In this document: positions 38,901-47,698 of the stretch, in pieces
Layout of the letters: each line of letters begins with the position of its first letter
Numbering within the stretch: position 1 is the first letter of the stretch
Assembly: GCA_018064345.1 (NCBI GenBank)
Contig: JAGHVK010000016.1
Location: forward strand, 1-61,195
DNA: 61,195 nucleotides
Source: Candidatus Cacconaster merdequi
Lineage (GTDB): Bacteria > Bacteroidota > Bacteroidia > Bacteroidales > UBA932
Direction of reading: 5' to 3'
Program-made: the position numbers and the translations under genes
Notes under the pieces: generated by a model
The model's database searches: none
What the model saw: the letters and a program-made list of their open reading frames with translations, nothing else
Told to the model about the DNA's origin: nothing

Positions 38901-41900
38901 CGGTGCGGGTGTAGCCGTAGAGAGCGTGTTCCTGTGAATCCGCATACTGCTCCATCATTGCTCTGGCTGCATCACAGAATGATTCGTTCCCTATGCGTGA
39001 TACAAGAGGCATTGTCTTGACGAACATACCAGTGATATCCTGCACAGTGGTGTTGTCGCGGCCGTGGAACAGAGTAGTGAACATCAGATTATCTTCCCTG
39101 AGCATTCTGTGAATTGTCTGTGAGGCAGATGTGAGGAAAAAAGCCGTATTGGTCAGAGCGTTTCTATGGCAGAATGAGTTCACTGCCCCGGCATCGACAC
39201 TGACGCACACCGTGCGGCTCCGCGGTTCCTGAGTGTCCGGCACTGATGATTGCGGATAGGATGCTGCTTCACAGTCCGACAACAGCCTGTCAAAGTATGC
39301 TTCAGCCCTGCCGAATGCTTCGGACTCGCTCCACTGAGTCTCGTCAATTGAACGGTCGAAAGCTGTATATTGTTCTTTATCAAGTTGTTCTCCGTTAATG
39401 GCCTTCCAGATGTCAGACCTTAATACCGAAAAACTTGTGCCGTCAAAAATGATGTGATGGATATCGAAATACAACCATGTATCTTTGTTGAAAGAGTAGA
39501 TTTCGCAGTGGCACAGGTCATCATTGAACAGGTCAAACGGTTTTACGCGGCTTTGGAAGAAAGATGTATCAGGAGCGGTGGTCAACACTCCAATGGAAAC
39601 GTCGATGGAATGTTTGTCTCTTCTGTGCTGCATCACATTGTCATCAACGGTGGAGAGCTGCATCTTCAGATGCGGGTGAGCATCGATTACCTCCAATAAT
39701 GCTGATCTCAGTATGTCAGCGTTGATGTCGCTGAAACGCATCACGTATGTCAGGTTGTACTGCGTTGTGTTACGGTGAAGTTCCCAGTCGATATAAATAC
39801 CTCTCTGGTTCTCTGTCAAAGGATAGTATTCCTGAAGAGGATGAATGGTGCAAGGGCAGACATCCGCAGCAGTGAATCCCCGGCTCAAAGCCTTCTCCCA
39901 CTCCCGGATTACAGGATGAGAGAGAATATCCCTTGTGGACAGTAAGATACCATATTTGTGCGACAGCATAGTGCTTACACGCATCGCGGAGATGGAAGTC
40001 AGACCTACGGTGAGAAGGTTGTCAGTTACTCCGAAACCATCGTGTTTCAGTATCTCCGTTACTGTATTGAACAGTTTTTCTTCAAGTTCCGTTGAAGGAA
40101 GCATTATTTCTCCGGTCTTTATCTCCGGTTCAGGCAATGATTTGCGGTCAATCTTGCCGGAAGGGGTTAGAGGCATCGAGTCCAGAACAACGTAGAAGTC
40201 GGGATGCAGGTACTCGGCAAGCTTCCCGTTCTCAATGAAACGGCGCACCTGCTCCGTTGATGCTGCCGCGGAGTCTGAAACAGTATAGTAAAGGCATATC
40301 CTGTTGCTGCCGTCAATCTCCCGGATGCGTACCGCTGCAGAGGATATTCCGTCATACGCCATTGCAGCAGCTTCTATCTCGCCCGGTTCGACGCGGTAGC
40401 CACGCACTTTCGCCTGACAGTCAATCCTGCCAAGGTGCTCAAGTACTTCGTCACCGTTCCATCTTACAAGGTCTCCTGTGTGGTACATTCTTACCTCCCT
40501 TTCCCAAGAGTCTTTGACGACATACGGGCAGGAAGTGAAGACTTTGTCGGAAATATCATCAAGATGCCAATATCCCCCGGCCACTTGTATTCCGGCGAAG
40601 CAAAGTTCACCCGGGACTCCCGGAGGAAGCAGTTTGCCTGAAGGACTGGTCACGAAACTCCAGTTGTTCGGCAGGGTTCGACCTATCGGTATGTTGTCGT
40701 AAGTCTTTCCTGTCTCAAGGAAGAACACCGAGGTATGGTCAGTACATTCGGTAGGACCGTAAACGTTGATAACCTGCGGATGGCCTGAGCTTACGATGCC
40801 GTAGAGCTTCTCACCACCTGCAGTAAGGTATCTTGCAGGCAATTTGTAGTTGTCGTTCATCAGCCTGGCAAGAGAAGTGGTGAAGCCGCATCCCGTAATG
40901 TCGTGGCTGACAAGGAATTCATAAATCAGGTCAGGATCCTTGCGAATGGCTTCGGGCATTATGTGGAGACTTCCGCCCACAGTGAGTATTGCATACAGAT
41001 CCTCAACGTGGGCGACGAATGAGAAGGTTCTGTGGGAGGCGATTCTGTCATCTTCTGTGAGATGATAGAGGCTTCTGATGCTTCCGATGAAATTCCAGAG
41101 TCCCGCCTGATGCAGTACAGCACCTTTCGGCAGCCCGGTTGAGCCGGAAGTATAAATCATATATGCAAGGCCGTCAGGGGAAGATAAATCGATTGGTCCG
41201 GCGGTGATGGAAAAGTCGATGTCATCCAGCAGGACTATCTTGAAACGGCTCTGGTCGAATTGCATTCCTGCGTTGCAGATGTGCTCGAAATCAGAGCGGG
41301 TGGTGAGTATCACCCTGGATTCAGAATTGTCAAGCATATACTGAATCCTCTCCGCCGGATAACCGGGATCCAGAGGAACGTATGCTGCTCCGGCCTTGTG
41401 AACTGATATGACTGAAAGAGGAAAGTGCCAGCTGCGTCCCAGGAGGAGTGCGATGAATTCATCTTTCCTGACTCCTGATTCTATGAGTTTGTGCGCCAGC
41501 AGGTCGGAGGCACTGTTGAGTTGTTGGTACGAGTGCAGACCGGCCTCGTCAACGACTGCCGTTCTTTGAGGATAGATGGCGGCGCATCTGACAAATGCCT
41601 TTACAAAGGTGCTGCTGATGTCGAAGTCCACGATTGGTCCGGCGGACATTGCGATTATGCGTGCCTCTTCTTCCTTTGTCACGAGAGGCAGTTCCCCCAT
41701 AGTGCTGCATAGTGGTGCTGCCATTGATACAGTACGCATCATCTCAAGCAGGGTCTTCATCTGCTGTCCGGTGTACATAGAAGGAAGATACCTGACCAGC
41801 AATGAATAGTTGCCCTTGTCGGAAATGCCGCCTGCCACAGAAACAGTAACAGGTGTTTTGACCATATTGTTGTCAACCTCCAGGGACTTATTCTTCTGTT

Positions 41901-44900
41901 GATCCAGAATGTCATCCAAAAATACGCCTTTTTGGTATTCGAAGAGTATTTCAGACCTTACCGGGTGACGCTCAGCCATCTTTATGAAAGGATAGTAATC
42001 AAATGACTGGGTGCGCTGGAACTGGTGTTGCACTGTATTTACAGCATCTGTAACGGATGTCGTGGCAGGATACCGTATGCTCGTTACGGGAAGAGTCTTG
42101 ACGAACATACCTACTGTATCATATTCCAGAACTGCATTCCTGCCGTTGTTGATTGTCGTAATCAGAATGTTGTCCTCTCTGGTGACTTCGTGCAGCAGAT
42201 GGAGGAACATCGTCATAAAATAGTTTGCCTGAGTAAAACCGTTCCTACGGCAGAAAGCGTCAATCTCTTTCCCGTCAAACTCCAGACTTTCTGCGGCGAA
42301 TCCATCTTTGCTCTCTGCTTTTTCCACTTGTGGATAAGTGGTAACCTCGAATCCGTCAAGCAAGTTGTCAAAATATCGTTCTGCATCTGACGCTGAAGGA
42401 GAGGCCATCATTTCCGATTCGTCTTCGCTGTGGTCGAAATATGTGTAATTCTCTTTCTGGATTTTCCGTCCTGAATATGCGTCCTGTATTGCTTGGACGA
42501 GAATCCTCAAGGAGAGACCGTCACATACCGAATGGTGTATGTCGAGAATGATGTGGACAGTTTCGTGACTACGGTCGGCAAGAAGACAGGCACGATACAG
42601 CGACCCTCCATCGAGATTGAAAGGCTTGATGAATGAAGATATCATATTCTTGTCCGGCTCTGAGTCCGTATAGACAACTTCAACCACTGGTGGCTTGTCG
42701 TCGTGACGTGCCATCACATAGTCACCGTCCTTCAATTCGAAGGTGGCTTTCAGGACAGGGTGAGCATCTATCACATCACAGATGGCTTTCGTGTATCTTT
42801 CTATGTCACAGCCGTTCATCTTCCAGATGACAGGAAGGTTGTACTGGGTCGTGTCACGGTTCTTTTCCCATTCTATGAAGAGAAGACGCTGGGTCTCCGT
42901 CATAGGATAGAAATTGCGTTGCTCACGCTTCCGGTTGTTTTCTGTCCTTGGACAGTCTTTCTTTCCTTCGGCAATGATCTTGAGCCAATCCACGATGGCA
43001 GGGTGGGTGAGGATATCCCTTGTGGGTAAGGATATGTTGAAATTGTGGGCAAGCAGTGCACTGATACGCATAGCAGACAGTGATGACAGTCCGGACTTTA
43101 TCAAATTTGTAGTTTTCCCGAAATGGTTGTGGCCCAGTACTTCGGATACTGTATCGAACAGCTTTTTCCCAAGTTCGCCCGTCGGCAGAACCATATCCTC
43201 TTCCTTTAGATGAGGCTCCGGCAGCGCCATGCGGTTTATCTTGCCGTTAGATGTGAGTGGCATCTGGTCAAGGTGAATGAAGATGTCCGGAACCATATAT
43301 TCTGCAAGAGTCTGTGCAAGAGATTCCTTGAAAGCAGATTCATCTATATCGGCCTTCGATGTATAATACAGGCACAACTGCCCGCTTTTTACCTGAGCTA
43401 CGGCCTGCCTGATGCCTTCGAATCTTACAGCACCGCTTTCTATCTCACCGGGTTCGATGCGGAAACCACGGAGTTTCACCTGGTTGTCAATTCGTCCGAT
43501 ATATTTGAGATGCCCGTCTTCACTCCAGCGGCAGAGGTCCCCGGTGAGGTACATCTTTGCCGGCGTGCCGTCGTCATTCGTGATGAAAGGGCAATCAACG
43601 AACTTTTCCGTTGTAAGTCCTTCATTGTTCAGGTATCCTCTTGCGACTCCTTCACCATATACTGCCAACTCACCTGCAATGCCTCGCGGCAATGGTTTGA
43701 GGTCGCTGTCAAGTATCAGCAGACCATAATTCGGCAGCGGTCTTCCTACGATGTCCTCCACACCGATGCCCATTAAATGCTGCTTTACGGCAATGTTGTC
43801 AGGGGTTCTTGCGGCCTGTTCCCTGAAGAGGTCCACGAAGGTCCTGCTGCGGTCATATTCCACTGTCTTTCCCTTGCCGAGGGCAATCAGAGATTGCTCC
43901 TCATCAGGAGATACGAGGCTGATATCCTTTATGGCGATATTTTCCTCACCGGCTGATATGACATTGAGAGCGAATGTCCTGATTGCTTCAGCAAGGACCG
44001 ACATATCCACTTTGCTGTAGAGGGAGGTATCGTACTCGATGGTGATATTGTATTCATCCCCTCTCGGAATGAAGAAGATCATCACCGGAACCTTTGCGGT
44101 GTCGAGAGCCATATCACTGACGTCATCCTCGTCCTTGAGCTGTGGCACGAGCATTATGCCAGACTTGAGGCCTGTGCGCTCAACTATGCGGGTGTAGCCG
44201 TAGAGGCTGTGTTTCTGTGAGTCAGCATATTGCTGCATCATTGTTCTTGCGGCATCGATGAATGACCCATAGCCTGTGCGTGATACGAGTGGAATTGTCT
44301 TGACGAACATTCCTGTGATGTCCTGCATCACAACATTGTCCCTTCCGTGGAACAAGGTTGGCAGCATAAGGCCTCTTTCCCGCAGTACTCTGTGCATCAC
44401 CTGCGAAGCTACAGTAAGGAAGAATGCTGTATCCGTTATTGTGTTTGCCTGGCAGTAATCATTCACCTTCTCTGCTCTGACACTCACGCACACGGTGCGG
44501 CTCTCCGGCTTCCGTGTGTCTGGAACGGGGGAGTGCGGATACGATGCCGCCTCACAGTCCGAAAGCAGCTTGTCAAAGTACTTTTCGGCTTTGCCGAAAG
44601 CCTTTGTTCCGCTCCACCGGCTCTCGTCGATGGCGCGGTCGTATGCCGTATAGTTTTCTGCCTCAATAGGTTCTCCGGCAATTGCCTTATGTAGGTCTGA
44701 ATTGAATACGGAGAAACTGGTTCCGTCAAAGATGATGTGGTGTATGTCAAGAAACAGCCAGCTCTCTCCTCTGCAGGTGTATATCTCGAAGCGGCAGAGA
44801 TCGTCGTTGAACAGGTCAAACGGCCTTGTACGCCTTTGGAAGAATGCAGCATCCGGATTGCTTTCCATCTCCTTAACGGTGACTTCAATACCGTGGCGGT

Positions 44901-47625
44901 CCCGCCTGTGCTGCATTACCTCTCCATCAACGAGCACAAGCTGCATCTTCAGGTGCGGATGTGCGTCTATCACCTCCAGCAGTGCAGAACGCAGGATGTT
45001 GGCATCGATGCCGCTGAAATGCATCACGCTCGGTATGTTGTATTGTGTCGTGTTGTGGTGAAGGTCCCAGTCTATATACACGCCCTTCTGGTTTTCTGTC
45101 AGCGGATAGTATTCCTGAATAGGGTGAATGGTGCAAGGACAGGCATCTGAGGCGTCATATCCATCTTTCAATTCATCTGCCCATTCCCGTATGAGCGGGT
45201 GTGAAATGATTACATTAGTCGGCAGGATGATGCTGTATTCTTGGGCGAGTACCGTGCTGACACGCATTGCCGTGATTGATGTCATCCCCAGAGAAAGAAG
45301 GTTTGTCGTCACTCCGAAGCGTTTGTGCTCCAATATACCCTTCACCGTGTCGAAAAGTTTCTTCTCGATTTCGTCTGATGGCAGTACATTTTCTTCTTCC
45401 TGAATCTGAGGCTCCGGCAGCGCCCTGCGGTTTATCTTGCCGTTAGGGGTGAGTGGCATCTCATCCAGGTGGATGAAGATGTTCGGAACCATATAGTCAG
45501 CAAGCTTTGCTTCCAGATGTTCCCTTACAGTATCTTCTCCGATGTCCCCTTCTGAAGTGTAGTACAGGCACAGCATATTGCCACGTGCCACCACCAGCGC
45601 CTGCCTGATACCCTCCAGTCCGAGGGTGCAGTTCTCTATCTCGCCCGGCTCTATCCTGTGGCCGCTGATTTTCAGCTGTCCGTCGTTGCGCCCGATGAAC
45701 TCCAGATTCCCGTCTTCAGCCCATCTGACAATGTCACCTGTGCGGTATGCCCTCGTCCCTTCTCTGCCGGGTATCCTGTCCGACAGGTCCCCAAGCTTGA
45801 TGAATGAGTGCTTCATCTGCTCCGGCCGGTTGATGTAGCCCCTTCCGACTCCTTCACCGGCGATGACCAGTTCGCCTGCAATTCCCTTCGGAACGAGGTG
45901 GAGGCTGCTGTCCACCACATACATCTCATATCCGTATGACGGACGTCCGATGATGGGTCTGTCGTACGGGCCATCCAGTTCGAACATTGTGGCATAAAGT
46001 GTGGTTTCCGTTGGACCGTAACCGTTGATCAGTCTGTATGACGGCCTGTCCACGGAGGGCAGCTTCTCTCCTGCAACAGTCAGCAGACGCAGCGACGGAA
46101 TCTTGCACGTCTGCATGAACAACACTCCCACCTGTGTGGTAAGGAACGTTACTGTTATGCTGTTGTCGTTCAAATATTGTGACAGAGTCTGCAGGTCGAG
46201 ACGCGTATCGTCGTCAAGGATGTACAGGGTCGCACCCGTTGAGAGGGTGGTGTAGAACTCGAAGGCGTGCATGTCGAAGCCGAACGCAGCGAAGGCTGCC
46301 ACCCGGTCGTTTTCGTTCAATCCTGATTTTGCTATGTAACAACGGTTGTGGTTCACTATGTTGCGGTGCTCAAGGATGACTCCCTTGGGAAGCCCGGTGG
46401 ATCCTGATGTATAGAGCACCACGAATGCGTTATCCGGCCGGGGCCCCGATGACTCATCAGGAACTCCGGATGGCAGCTCCGACAGGACAGGACAGAAGGC
46501 AGGACCTTCATATTCCGCTAGTTTCCTGCTTAATAAATCCTCTTCTGCAAGAATCAGCCTTACACCTGCATCCTTTGTCATGAAGTCGAGCCGTTCCGCC
46601 GGCAACCCGTTGTCGAGCGGCATATATGCTGCACCCGCCTTCAAAACCGCGATGGAATAGACTGCCATCAGTTCCGAACGTCGGACAAGCACACCCACCA
46701 CGTCCTCATGTCCGATGCCGTAACCTTTCTGGAGGTATGCGGCCAGACGGTTCGTCTTATCGTCAAGTTCCCTGTATGTCAGACTCTTTTCCTTGAAGAC
46801 GACGGCAATGTTGTCAGGAGTTCTTGCGGCCTGTTCCCTGAAGAGGTCCACGAAGGTCTTGCTGCGGTCACATTCCACTGTCTCTCCCTTGCCGAGGGCA
46901 ATCAGAACTTGCTCCTCATCAGGAGATACGAGTCTGATATCCTTTATGGCGATATTTTCCTTACCGGCTGATATGACATTGAGAGCGAATGTCCTGATTG
47001 CTCCTGACAAGGAGAGCATATCTTCCTTGCAGTATAGTGAAGAATCATATTCCAGGCTGATGATGTACTCACTTCCGCCCGGGATGAACGCAATGGCGAG
47101 AGGCATTTTAGCTGTTTTGGTTGCGATGTCCTTTTCTTCAGCTGCCGGAGCTGATTCCTGCTCCAACCGGAACACAAACATTATATCAGCCTTGTGTTCT
47201 GATTGTTCAGCAATGTGGTCGCAACTGCTTGTGGCATCCGCATATTGCTGCATCATCTCCTTTGCTGCAACGGTGAATGATGACGTGCAATTGTGTGAGA
47301 GAAGGGAAATGGTGGATTTGACGGACCTTTCACCTGCATTCAGCCTTGCCGGATTGCTTCCCACCGTGAATACAGTGGGGATTGTCAAGGAGTCTTCCCG
47401 CATGATGCGGTGAAGCACCTGAAATGTTACTGTCAGGAAAAAAGCAAAGTCTGTGATATCATTGGTATCACAGTAAGTATTGACGGCTTTTCTGTCAATG
47501 GTCAGACTGACATTATGTATTTCTGACCTGGAGGTATCGGGAACGGGTGAATGAGGGTAGGCGGCAATATCGTAATTGTCATTATCAGAAACGCTCTCAA
47601 GCCCCTGATGGAATATCTGCTTCAT
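35962..47625 (-). CDS. Large nonribosomal peptide synthetase, C(partial)-A-PCP-C-A(core deleted)-PCP-C-A-PCP-C-A-PCP-TE
   Basis: Three HHxxxDG (DIHHIIFDG, DIHHSVCDG, DIHHIIFDG), three YTSGSTG(L/K)PKG A3 motifs, four PCPs (LTSITAMR, LSSLSAMR, LTSISAMR, LNSINAMR), TE GFSFGGRMA. ORF track starts at TTG 47676; ATG 47625 preferred because TATCTTTG lies at 47654..47647. Approximate domain coordinates: C1' 46870-47625, A1 45415-46860, PCP1 45160-45400, C2 43880-45140, A2 43205-43860, PCP2 42980-43190, C3 41660-42925, A3 40130-41640, PCP3 39900-40110, C4 38600-39870, A4 37150-38560, PCP4 36925-37130, TE 35962-36920. Confidence 0.97.
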   Translation of the reverse strand: MKQIFHQGLESVSDNDNYDIAAYPHSPVPDTSRSEIHNVSLTIDRKAVNTYCDTNDITDFAFFLTVTFQVLHRIMREDSLTIPTVFTVGSNPARLNAGERSVKSTISLLSHNCTSSFTVAAKEMMQQYADATSSCDHIAEQSEHKADIMFVFRLEQESAPAAEEKDIATKTAKMPLAIAFIPGGSEYIISLEYDSSLYCKEDMLSLSGAIRTFALNVISAGKENIAIKDIRLVSPDEEQVLIALGKGETVECDRSKTFVDLFREQAARTPDNIAVVFKEKSLTYRELDDKTNRLAAYLQKGYGIGHEDVVGVLVRRSELMAVYSIAVLKAGAAYMPLDNGLPAERLDFMTKDAGVRLILAEEDLLSRKLAEYEGPAFCPVLSELPSGVPDESSGPRPDNAFVVLYTSGSTGLPKGVILEHRNIVNHNRCYIAKSGLNENDRVAAFAAFGFDMHAFEFYTTLSTGATLYILDDDTRLDLQTLSQYLNDNSITVTFLTTQVGVLFMQTCKIPSLRLLTVAGEKLPSVDRPSYRLINGYGPTETTLYATMFELDGPYDRPIIGRPSYGYEMYVVDSSLHLVPKGIAGELVIAGEGVGRGYINRPEQMKHSFIKLGDLSDRIPGREGTRAYRTGDIVRWAEDGNLEFIGRNDGQLKISGHRIEPGEIENCTLGLEGIRQALVVARGNMLCLYYTSEGDIGEDTVREHLEAKLADYMVPNIFIHLDEMPLTPNGKINRRALPEPQIQEEENVLPSDEIEKKLFDTVKGILEHKRFGVTTNLLSLGMTSITAMRVSTVLAQEYSIILPTNVIISHPLIREWADELKDGYDASDACPCTIHPIQEYYPLTENQKGVYIDWDLHHNTTQYNIPSVMHFSGIDANILRSALLEVIDAHPHLKMQLVLVDGEVMQHRRDRHGIEVTVKEMESNPDAAFFQRRTRPFDLFNDDLCRFEIYTCRGESWLFLDIHHIIFDGTSFSVFNSDLHKAIAGEPIEAENYTAYDRAIDESRWSGTKAFGKAEKYFDKLLSDCEAASYPHSPVPDTRKPESRTVCVSVRAEKVNDYCQANTITDTAFFLTVASQVMHRVLRERGLMLPTLFHGRDNVVMQDITGMFVKTIPLVSRTGYGSFIDAARTMMQQYADSQKHSLYGYTRIVERTGLKSGIMLVPQLKDEDDVSDMALDTAKVPVMIFFIPRGDEYNITIEYDTSLYSKVDMSVLAEAIRTFALNVISAGEENIAIKDISLVSPDEEQSLIALGKGKTVEYDRSRTFVDLFREQAARTPDNIAVKQHLMGIGVEDIVGRPLPNYGLLILDSDLKPLPRGIAGELAVYGEGVARGYLNNEGLTTEKFVDCPFITNDDGTPAKMYLTGDLCRWSEDGHLKYIGRIDNQVKLRGFRIEPGEIESGAVRFEGIRQAVAQVKSGQLCLYYTSKADIDESAFKESLAQTLAEYMVPDIFIHLDQMPLTSNGKINRMALPEPHLKEEDMVLPTGELGKKLFDTVSEVLGHNHFGKTTNLIKSGLSSLSAMRISALLAHNFNISLPTRDILTHPAIVDWLKIIAEGKKDCPRTENNRKREQRNFYPMTETQRLLFIEWEKNRDTTQYNLPVIWKMNGCDIERYTKAICDVIDAHPVLKATFELKDGDYVMARHDDKPPVVEVVYTDSEPDKNMISSFIKPFNLDGGSLYRACLLADRSHETVHIILDIHHSVCDGLSLRILVQAIQDAYSGRKIQKENYTYFDHSEDESEMMASPSASDAERYFDNLLDGFEVTTYPQVEKAESKDGFAAESLEFDGKEIDAFCRRNGFTQANYFMTMFLHLLHEVTREDNILITTINNGRNAVLEYDTVGMFVKTLPVTSIRYPATTSVTDAVNTVQHQFQRTQSFDYYPFIKMAERHPVRSEILFEYQKGVFLDDILDQQKNKSLEVDNNMVKTPVTVSVAGGISDKGNYSLLVRYLPSMYTGQQMKTLLEMMRTVSMAAPLCSTMGELPLVTKEEEARIIAMSAGPIVDFDISSTFVKAFVRCAAIYPQRTAVVDEAGLHSYQQLNSASDLLAHKLIESGVRKDEFIALLLGRSWHFPLSVISVHKAGAAYVPLDPGYPAERIQYMLDNSESRVILTTRSDFEHICNAGMQFDQSRFKIVLLDDIDFSITAGPIDLSSPDGLAYMIYTSGSTGLPKGAVLHQAGLWNFIGSIRSLYHLTEDDRIASHRTFSFVAHVEDLYAILTVGGSLHIMPEAIRKDPDLIYEFLVSHDITGCGFTTSLARLMNDNYKLPARYLTAGGEKLYGIVSSGHPQVINVYGPTECTDHTSVFFLETGKTYDNIPIGRTLPNNWSFVTSPSGKLLPPGVPGELCFAGIQVAGGYWHLDDISDKVFTSCPYVVKDSWEREVRMYHTGDLVRWNGDEVLEHLGRIDCQAKVRGYRVEPGEIEAAAMAYDGISSAAVRIREIDGSNRICLYYTVSDSAAASTEQVRRFIENGKLAEYLHPDFYVVLDSMPLTPSGKIDRKSLPEPEIKTGEIMLPSTELEEKLFNTVTEILKHDGFGVTDNLLTVGLTSISAMRVSTMLSHKYGILLSTRDILSHPVIREWEKALSRGFTAADVCPCTIHPLQEYYPLTENQRGIYIDWELHRNTTQYNLTYVMRFSDINADILRSALLEVIDAHPHLKMQLSTVDDNVMQHRRDKHSIDVSIGVLTTAPDTSFFQSRVKPFDLFNDDLCHCEIYSFNKDTWLYFDIHHIIFDGTSFSVLRSDIWKAINGEQLDKEQYTAFDRSIDETQWSESEAFGRAEAYFDRLLSDCEAASYPQSSVPDTQEPRSRTVCVSVDAGAVNSFCHRNALTNTAFFLTSASQTIHRMLREDNLMFTTLFHGRDNTTVQDITGMFVKTMPLVSRIGNESFCDAARAMMEQYADSQEHALYGYTRTVERSDLRAKIMLVPQLEYNSVQDYEESMIEPDTAKLPLTLKFIPSTGKYDICLEYDSSLYCRNDMLSLAEAIRTFALNVISAGEENIAIKDASLVSPDEEQVLIALGKGEIQEYDRSRTFVDLFVEQAERTPDAVAVTDCEGSFTYNELNIASNALAHSLVEAGVKPDDFVCVMLPRRKEFVLAVLGIMKAGAAYVPIDLDYPEERKAFMFEDSEAKVLISPEWLDKHRSNDTSPVNLATPETLAYMIYTSGSTGKPKGAMIPQSNLTNYIHSTAKALSLSADDRISSHRSFSFDSHIEDLFPTLSVGGCLFIMPEEIRRDIPAIREFILSNNITGGGYNTSVAALLLSTYNDLPLRYISAIGERLDNVVCDSVQIVNAYGPTECTDHISLFFLEKGVSYKNIPIGKPVANNCCLITDAYGKLVPRGVAGELCIAGNQVGRGYWHHPELTAEKFVDCPFITNDKGTPAKMYRTGDLCRWSEDGQLEYIGRIDNQVKLRGFRIEPGEIESGAVRFEGIRQAIAQVKSGQLCLYYTSEADIDETAFKESLAKTLAEYMVPNIFIHLGEMPLTPNGKINRRALPEPVVKRTVEIVKPASPRERIVYGKVREILGTDDIGVTDDLFLYGLNSINAMRLINSLPKEWNLRISDILGAHTIRGLLYERHEIAWYYGSYHTDRQTAAVVGGVIGFRDLMPIITALSKKYNVIVFEHIHETIIAADDATQLVSADGYERFIQLYVSKLHSLIQPQASLSMLIGFSFGGRMAYSLASQWHSETGQKPAVILGDAQFQLFSDIDSVDRKFTQLKAAQWQEDLAVLHERMDLHELGIYRNALLEIICSDTDDSPVYDGKVLLLRAKNANPANEIIAGNLSRRAESSNSLISGAARLAYNLARWIYRLSGLHSLKSRNNSMKFGLLEKRHTEESMKNVERWQKHANGLQVVDIDDNHYGMNKLSSHITQYMDLIDSFMNNAGRIGQSSDND
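37193..37545. repeat. Intragenic direct repeat copy 1 (A4 C-terminal subdomain), near-identical to 43253..43605
   Basis: Line-by-line alignment at constant offset 6060 with only scattered mismatches. Confidence 0.9.
43253..43605. repeat. Intragenic direct repeat copy 2 (A2 C-terminal subdomain)
   Basis: See 37193..37545. Confidence 0.9.
43788..43996. repeat. C-A linker direct repeat, near-identical to 46800..47008 and related to about 38495..38700
   Basis: Shared 'acggcaatgttgtcagg.gttcttgcggcctgttccctgaagaggtccacgaaggtc.tgctgcggtca.attccactgtct' through 'gcgaatgtcctgattgct'. Confidence 0.9.
46800..47008. repeat. C-A linker direct repeat, module 1 copy
   Basis: See 43788..43996. Confidence 0.9.
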
Positions 47626-47646
47626 CGGAAAAATCGATATACCAGA

Positions 47647-47654
47647 CAAAGATA
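47647..47654 (-). promoter_or_regulatory. Bacteroidetes-type -7 box for the NRPS gene
   Basis: Minus-strand TATCTTTG, with a TTG 19 nt further upstream and ATG 22 nt downstream. Confidence 0.6.
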
Positions 47655-47698
47655 GGAAATATACCTCTACGGGCAACCTGTTTTGCTCGATACTCTTT

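Noticed and set aside
47626-47676. TTG-initiated N-terminal extension of the NRPS in the ORF track
   Set aside because: The -7 box TATCTTTG at 47654..47647 lies inside it; ATG at 47625 is a better start.
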